From Porogramme epimiltina (lineage: Eukaryota > Basidiomycota > Agaricomycetes > Polyporales > Polyporaceae): a stretch of DNA of 64,000 bases. Below are positions 58,920 through 64,000 of this stretch, piece after piece. Below the pieces are notes generated by a model. That model worked only from the letters and a program-made list of their open reading frames with translations, did not search any database and was not told the DNA's origin. How positions within the stretch are numbered: position 1 is the stretch's first letter; every line of letters begins with the position of its first letter. The stretch is from the NCBI GenBank assembly GCA_900155495.1, contig FTLJ01000139.1, forward strand, positions 62,001-126,000. Reading direction: 5' to 3'. The position numbers and the translations under genes are program-made.

Positions 58920-60196
58920 ATGGTGAGAGCAAAGCTACGCGCGTACCAAGATACTGGCATCCCCGAAGGAAGCACCGACTACACCACGGTGGTAATAGTC
59001 CATGGGTATGTCTGGCATAGTGGTACGTGCTTGGTTTGTCGGACATTCCTCGGATCCATTGCGCTCACATTCGGTATTTGATATTGCTACTTTAGGGACC
59101 TTCTCGAGGCTGATACCCATCTCGAAAGCCTATAACACACGTATCATACTCGTCAATCGCAGGGATTACCCTGGCACAATTCCATATGACGAGGAGGACC
59201 TCAAGGTTTTACAATCTTGCCTTGCACCACCCGAAGACGAGATCGGGATTCGAAGGGAGAAGTTATTGCACTTCACGAAAGAGCGAGGCGGCGAGTTGTA
59301 CGACTTCCTCAATCAGCTCATTCTAGATGCCGAGCTCCCAGTGGCGCAGAAGGAGAAGAACACAGGAGGAATCATCGTGGTGGGATGGTCTTTCGGCGCG
59401 GTTTGGATGCTAGCACTTCTTGCTTATGTCTCATCCCTGCCTGCTGATAATGAGGCCCTCGGGAAATGTATTCGGCGTATTGTGTGTCATGGTAACACCC
59501 CCAATTTCTTCGTAGAAACTTGAGTACTTCTACTGACAAATTTTGGCCCCGAAACAGATCCCGGTCACCGTCTCCTCGGATTTACGGACCACGATGTCCC
59601 AGATCCCTACAGCCCCGTTCTCGATCCCTCCATCCCGAAGGAGTCAAAGGGAGATGCCTTCAACGCCTGGATCACTAGTTACTTCGAACATGGAAGCACG
59701 CCGACTACACTACAAACGCGCATCCCACTTGTCGACCCGCCCTCAACCGTGTCTAGGCTTACGCCGAGCGAGCTCGCGGCAATGATACACGCTCCCCCAG
59801 GAGAGGCGGATGTCGGTTCGGACTCGCTTCTACACCGCGGTGGCCTGGTTGTAGGGATGTACGAATCGCTCCGGAAATGCGCGCTCTATCTCACTGATGA
59901 CGTTGGACCCGCGTGGCGCGACGTGGAGGTTCGCTTCCTGTGGTGCTTGAAGTCCGTCTGGGATGTTCCGTACGCCATGATGCGCCTCCGTGAGGAATTA
60001 GAGGCTGCGAAGGACCAGGGGACTCCGGTTCGGAACGTGAACATTGTGCGCGTCGAAGGCAACCATTTCGTATGTTCTTCCCATCGCATCGATGATGCTG
60101 TTATTCTAACTTTGTATTTGATAGGTGCATTGGGACGCGCCGGAGTTATCGATGCGCGCATTTCTCGAGGCGGATGTGGAGGAAGTTCGGCCTTGA
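58920..60196 (+). CDS. Alpha/beta hydrolase, tandem copy A, 360 residues
   Basis: Exons are 58920-59022, 59096-59491, 59558-60069 and 60125-60196. VVIVHGYVWHSG supplies the HG oxyanion-hole motif, GIIVVGWSFGAVWML contains the nucleophile elbow G-W-S-F-G, FLWCLKSVWD lies near the expected acid position and EGNHFVHWDAPE supplies the catalytic histidine. No signal peptide is present, so the protein is cytosolic. The N-terminal line DTGIPEGSTDYTTVV recurs in copies B and C. The family includes esterases, lipases and lactonases; the substrate is unknown. The start is the first in-frame ATG and matches the starts of B and C. Confidence 0.9.
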
Positions 60197-60491
60197 CTTA
60201 GTCTTGTCCATACGTACCTCAGAGTTTTGCAGAGGGTTCAGTCTTCCCAAACTTGCTCGTTGTGGCGTGCGGATACTGTACGTTAGCGATAGCTCAGAAA
60301 TTGGAAGCACAGGTCATTTGCACCACGAGAGGCAAGCACGTGGAGATGTGTGGGAGCGGTTGCTCTTGAGGTAGCAATCGAGTAGCAGAAGTTTAATGCC
60401 TCTATTAGTTAAAGTGTCACTTATCGCCTGCTGATGAACCTTACTAACCTACATAAATACAGGACCTCAGCCCCCCTTTCCCCCGTGTACC

Positions 60492-61808
60492 ATGCCAGGA
60501 CGAAAGACAGCTCTGCAAATCTACTCGGACTCAGGCGCCCCGGAAGGGAGCACAGACTACACCACGATCGTCCTCATCCATGGGTATGCCTGGCACAGTG
60601 GTACGTTCCGCCGCCTTCTCCTCACCACACCCAAGGGAATATGTGTGACAACACTCACACGGTGGCCTAGGTATCTTCGCGAAACTTCTCCCGCTCGCGC
60701 CCGCGCATAACGCCCGCATCGTCCTCGTCAACAGGCGCGACTATCCCGGTTCCGCACCCCTAACCGAGCCTGAGCTCGCCCCCCTCAAAGACGCGCATGC
60801 AGCGCTCACCGCGTCCGACACGCCCAAGGCCCGCGCCGCCCTCGTCCCGTATATGCGCGATCGCGCGCGCGAGGTGTACGACCTACTCGTCCAGTTCGTT
60901 ATCGACAATGAAATCCCGGTCACGCGCCCATCAGAGGACAAAGGTGGCATCATCGTGGGTGGGTGGTCATTCGCATCGGGGTGGATGATGGCCCTCCTGG
61001 CACACGTCGCGGAGTTCCCCGTCGTTGAGGTGGAGCTGAGCAAGTATGTGCGACGGGTCATCTTTGACGGTGCGTGTATCTTGCGCCCCATTCGCACGTT
61101 ACGCTACAGCCCGCTTGTCCCCCTCCACAAACAGATGGCCCGTTCCACGTCATGGGCTACCCCCTCCCGGAAGACCCGTACAACCCCCTGTGGGACCCCA
61201 CGCTCGGCGCGGATACGACTCGCGTGTTCGCCAACTGGGTCAGCGGTTACTTCAAGCACGGGGAGACCGCGGACACAATCGAGCGACGGGTCCCATTGGA
61301 GAGCCCCCCTCCGACGCTTTCAACACTCACCGACGAGGAACGTGATTCCGCACTCTATCCAGGTCCCGGAAACCCGGGCGGGTCGGACGACTTGCTCCTC
61401 CTTGCAGGCATCAAGTCGGATTTCTTCATCGAGTTGAAGGATAAGGCGTTGTACCCCCCTGCTGAGAAGAGCTCGACACCGGAGAGCGAGGACGAAGAGG
61501 AGACGACAGATGCGTGGCGCGATGTCGTAGTGCGCTACCTGTGGTGCGACCGTTCGGTGTGGGAGATGACTTGGACCTCTTGGAAGCTCCGCGAGGAGCT
61601 GCGTCAGGCTAAAGAGGCCAATCGGTCAATGAGGCCACTGAAAGTGGTCCGTTTGAGGGGAGCGAATCACTTCGTGAGTTCCGGCGCGAGGAATCTAAAT
61701 AGTTGCATTGTGAAGATTGCTGATACTATGGCTGGACAGATACATTGGGACAAACCTGAACTCGCTCTAAAGTCGTTCTTGGATATACACGGGGAGGTAG
61801 TTGAGTAG
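60492..61808 (+). CDS. Alpha/beta hydrolase, tandem copy B, 371 residues
   Basis: Exons are 60492-60600, 60671-61069, 61135-61673 and 61740-61808, with intron positions and phases matching copy A. IVLIHGYAWHSG is the oxyanion-hole region and RGANHF-IHWDKPE carries the histidine. The nucleophile elbow reads GGWSFASGW, so the last glycine of G-x-S-x-G is alanine. The serine is kept, and GxSxA elbows are known in active hydrolases. A Glu/Asp-rich insertion (ESEDEEETTD) before the WRDVVVRYLWCDRSVWE line is longer than in copy A. The gene lies 295 bp after copy A on the same strand, which points to tandem duplication. Confidence 0.9.
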
Positions 61809-63155
61809 TAGCTTTTGTTTCGTGAACCCTGCTCGGCGGACGGGTGGGTGGATGCCTCATGTCATTGAAATTTGGAGGAAAGCTGTTGGTCACGATAGTA
61901 GACGCCCGTGTGCCAAAGGAGATAAGTCAGGTGACTAATACAAATGACTCAGCCTGATTATAACTTGTTGTACCGCGGGGACGACCCCGCCGGCTCCGAT
62001 TCTACAAAACCGCTTCGTTCACCCCATTGCTCACAGATATCCACAGCATTTCATCCTACAGCCAAAAAGAACGAAATAATGCGTGACAGGCCCCGTATGA
62101 ACACCCACCGCCAACCAAAGTCACAAGCCGAGGACAAGTCCCACAAGGTCCTTCCATCCTCTCCGCACTAGTACCCACGTGCCGCCACCGGAATCCTCCT
62201 CGAGCCACTCCACAAACCGCGCATCCAGCCCGCTGAACGGACCTACCTATACCGGCGTCACAGTACGTCCTTCCGCGTGAAACGCAGCCTGGGGCTGCGC
62301 GCAGGGAGTCGTCTGGCGCCTGCTGGAAGTGTCACGGCTCGTGTAGGATCGCAAACCGCGAGAAACCGCGGCCGTGTGCGCGCGGAACGCGTCGAGCAGC
62401 GCGAGCGTCGTCACAACCTGCTGCACGCGCAGCGCCGTCACGGCCCCAGGCGGGCTGCTGTGCGTCCCGGGGATGAACATCCTGTTGGAGGGCACGGCGG
62501 CCTCCGTGACGGACATGGCAGTGGCGCGCGGCCCCGTCGGCCTTGCTGCTGCCCGCCCACGCGAAGGCGACATAGTATTCACGCGCTTGAACGTGCGGCG
62601 CGACGCGCTGGGAGAGTGCCGTCGGGCGGGCGGCCCTCCATGCCCTGCCCGAGCCTGTGCGCATGTGCGAAGTCGTCCTCGCCTCTAGGCGGCCCGGGGT
62701 GTTCGCCCAGCGCTAGCTGTCCGGGAGCCGCAAGTGCCCAGCGAGCGCGGGCATTGAGGTGTTCCGCCATGCGCCCATCTAGAAGCCTGCCCACATCACC
62801 TATTACACACCCTCGTAGACGCACCAGACATCCGTCCAAATGGAGCTCGACGCGCTCCGTGGTGAGCTACTTTGGTACCGGTGGGAGGGGTCACAGCAGA
62901 TGTCCTGGCAATCTTCCGAGTCGGACCGGAGGATGTGTCCAGCACCGTCTCCTGTAAGACAAATTAGACACGGGGCAAGCCCATGACTGTTCAGCGGGTC
63001 TATGGGCTTGGAAACATAGAATGCTGGCCGTGTATTGAGTGTCGCAGAACGGAAGTCAATGAGGACGTCGTAGTATGAGGGCTTGTCCAGGAAGATGGCG
63101 TCTGTGGTACAGGCGACCCAGCCACAGCCAGACTCGCTCTCTCGAACTCCAGTTC

Positions 63156-63341
63156 AACCAATGAGACGACAGAATGGCGGGTTCGATTACTTAAGCCTAG
63201 AGCGAGGGCCTCATTCCAAGGGGAGCCCAAAAGGGAACCAAGCTGCGCAACCAATGAGCGGACAGAACGGTGGGTTGGATTACTTAAGCAGAAGAGCCAG
63301 AACCTCATTCCAAGGGGAGCCCAAAACGGAAGGCAGCTTTC
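63156..63341 (+). repeat. Two tandem copies of a 93-bp unit
   Basis: The units start AACCAATGAG at 63156 and 63249. They share GACAGAA, GGTTxGATTACTTAAGC and CCTCATTCCAAGGGGAGCCC with scattered differences elsewhere. Because 93 is divisible by three, a minus-strand frame (63392-63000) runs through both copies, but it lacks motifs. Confidence 0.8.
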
Positions 63342-63862
63342 CCACCAATAGAATCGCGCCATCAATGATGGTGGTACGAAATGACTAAGCAAGTCTTATG
63401 TAATCCACGCTTCCTCCATTGTAAATCCGATTCACTGCGTAGAATCGGAAAATCTCCTGCGTCGCTTTGCGAACAGCCTGCTTCAACATCGACAAGTGGT
63501 CCCTTCCCACAACTCAAAAACCCGGCCTATGCAGCAATGTCATCTCGGCTGCAGCGCTTTCATTATCAACGGTATATTTGGTGGGCTTCCAAAACTACAT
63601 CTAGCTCAAGAGCCCTTTGTTGTCTTCGTAACTTTTCCATTTTGAGTCCGAAAATCGTGCTGGACACTCCGGATTCCCACAGAACTCCCTTCATATTGCT
63701 GCGTCCCATAAACATCCGCAAAAACGTCCCAGGAGGGGTGACGCACAGAATTCGAAATCAATGCCTATTGAGCTGAATCATACTCTTAGTGTGTTCGTGC
63801 GCTCTCCGCACATGCCCGCGTCACGAGGGTTTACCTTCGCGCGTTACGGCGGGAGCAATGGG

Positions 63863-63868
63863 TATAAA
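63863..63868 (+). promoter_or_regulatory. TATA box of hydrolase C
   Basis: TATAAA lies 57 bp upstream of the ATG at 63920. Confidence 0.6.
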
Positions 63869-63919
63869 GACTGCTAAGGCCGAACCGAATTCGTCTTCTG
63901 TTAGAACGAAGACCTAGGG

Positions 63920-64000
63920 ATGTCGAAGCTGCGAGCATTCCATGACACTGGCCCTTCAGCCGACTCCATCGACTATACCACCCTCGTCGTTATCCACGGA
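63920..64000 (+). CDS. Alpha/beta hydrolase, tandem copy C, 3' truncated by the window edge
   Basis: The 27 visible codons read MSKLRAFHDTG, then SIDYTTLVVIHG. They align with the N-termini of copies A (LRAYQDTG, STDYTTVVIVHG) and B (LQIYSDSG, STDYTTIVLIHG), including the start of the oxyanion-hole motif. The remainder lies outside the window. A TATA box 57 bp upstream supports an active gene. Confidence 0.85.
   Translation, partial: MSKLRAFHDTGPSADSIDYTTLVVIHG

Larger units (their letters stand above)
61809..63919. other. Intergenic region with a GC-rich patch, a 93-bp repeat and the promoter of hydrolase C
   Basis: At 62.27-62.8 kb a GC-rich patch on the minus strand reads in a coding-like way (for example SNRMFIPGTHSSPPGAV) but has no complete gene structure. 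A tandem duplication follows at 63156-63341, then a TATA box at 63863. No complete gene is supportable. Confidence 0.5.

Noticed and set aside
1..64000. CRISPR arrays, insertion sequences, intact retrotransposons, secondary-metabolite gene cluster
   Set aside because: I looked for regular spacers, terminal repeats, transposase, reverse transcriptase, PKS or NRPS motifs and saw none. The sequence is fungal nuclear DNA, where CRISPR is not expected.

Overview
The window reads as nuclear DNA of a filamentous basidiomycete, most likely an Agaricomycete; a polypore is a guess. The reasons are: densely intron-split genes with mostly 45-75 nt GT-AG introns, several families typical of or restricted to these fungi (a seven-transmembrane family seen twice, F-box proteins, GH79 enzymes with a hydrophobic C-terminal tail), a slicer-type Argonaute, a TSR3 gene and a nuclear gene for mitochondrial ribosomal protein mL41. 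I rebuilt each gene by chaining reading frames through splice sites. Where exon phases close exactly to a stop codon I treat the model as well supported. No similarity search was run.

Layout. 0-6 kb: a 5'-truncated seven-transmembrane protein (+), a tiny secreted peptide gene (-), a four-helix MARVEL-like membrane protein (+), a dead fragment of an Argonaute 3' end, and an F-box-like gene (+). 6-10.6 kb: no supportable gene. 10.6-13.9 kb: Argonaute (-). 15.0-23.9 kb: one giant 30-exon gene (-) for a 2,395-residue single-pass membrane protein made of three tandem DUF3712-type super-repeats. 23.9-29.4 kb: an extremely GC-rich stretch without a supportable gene. 29.4-32.4 kb: TSR3 (-) and mL41 (+), head to head over about 310 bp, then a tRNA-Glu(TTC) (-). 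32.7-38.9 kb: an MFS drug:H+ antiporter-like transporter, an F-box protein and a GNAT acetyltransferase (all +). 39.0-44.0 kb: a SURP-like nuclear protein, an unrecognised 392-residue protein and an NTF2-like protein (all -), the last with twin CRE palindromes upstream. 45.9 kb: a small secreted protein (-). 48.1-54.4 kb: two tandem GH79 glycosidases (-). 56.5-58.1 kb: a second seven-transmembrane gene (+). 58.9-64.0 kb: three tandem alpha/beta-hydrolase paralogues (+), the last cut by the window edge.

How the genes fit together. TSR3 modifies 18S rRNA and mL41 belongs to the mitochondrial ribosome; their shared promoter region suggests co-regulation with growth. Argonaute is predicted to be a catalytically complete RNA-silencing slicer. 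The GH79 pair and the hydrolase trio are local tandem duplications, probably for substrate use outside or at the surface of the cell (GH79) and small-molecule hydrolysis. I see no metabolic cluster, CRISPR array, insertion sequence or intact transposon. The points most worth a second look are the triplicated DUF3712 giant, the GH79 micro-exons, the non-canonical GC-AG introns, the Argonaute relic and the orphan 392-residue protein.
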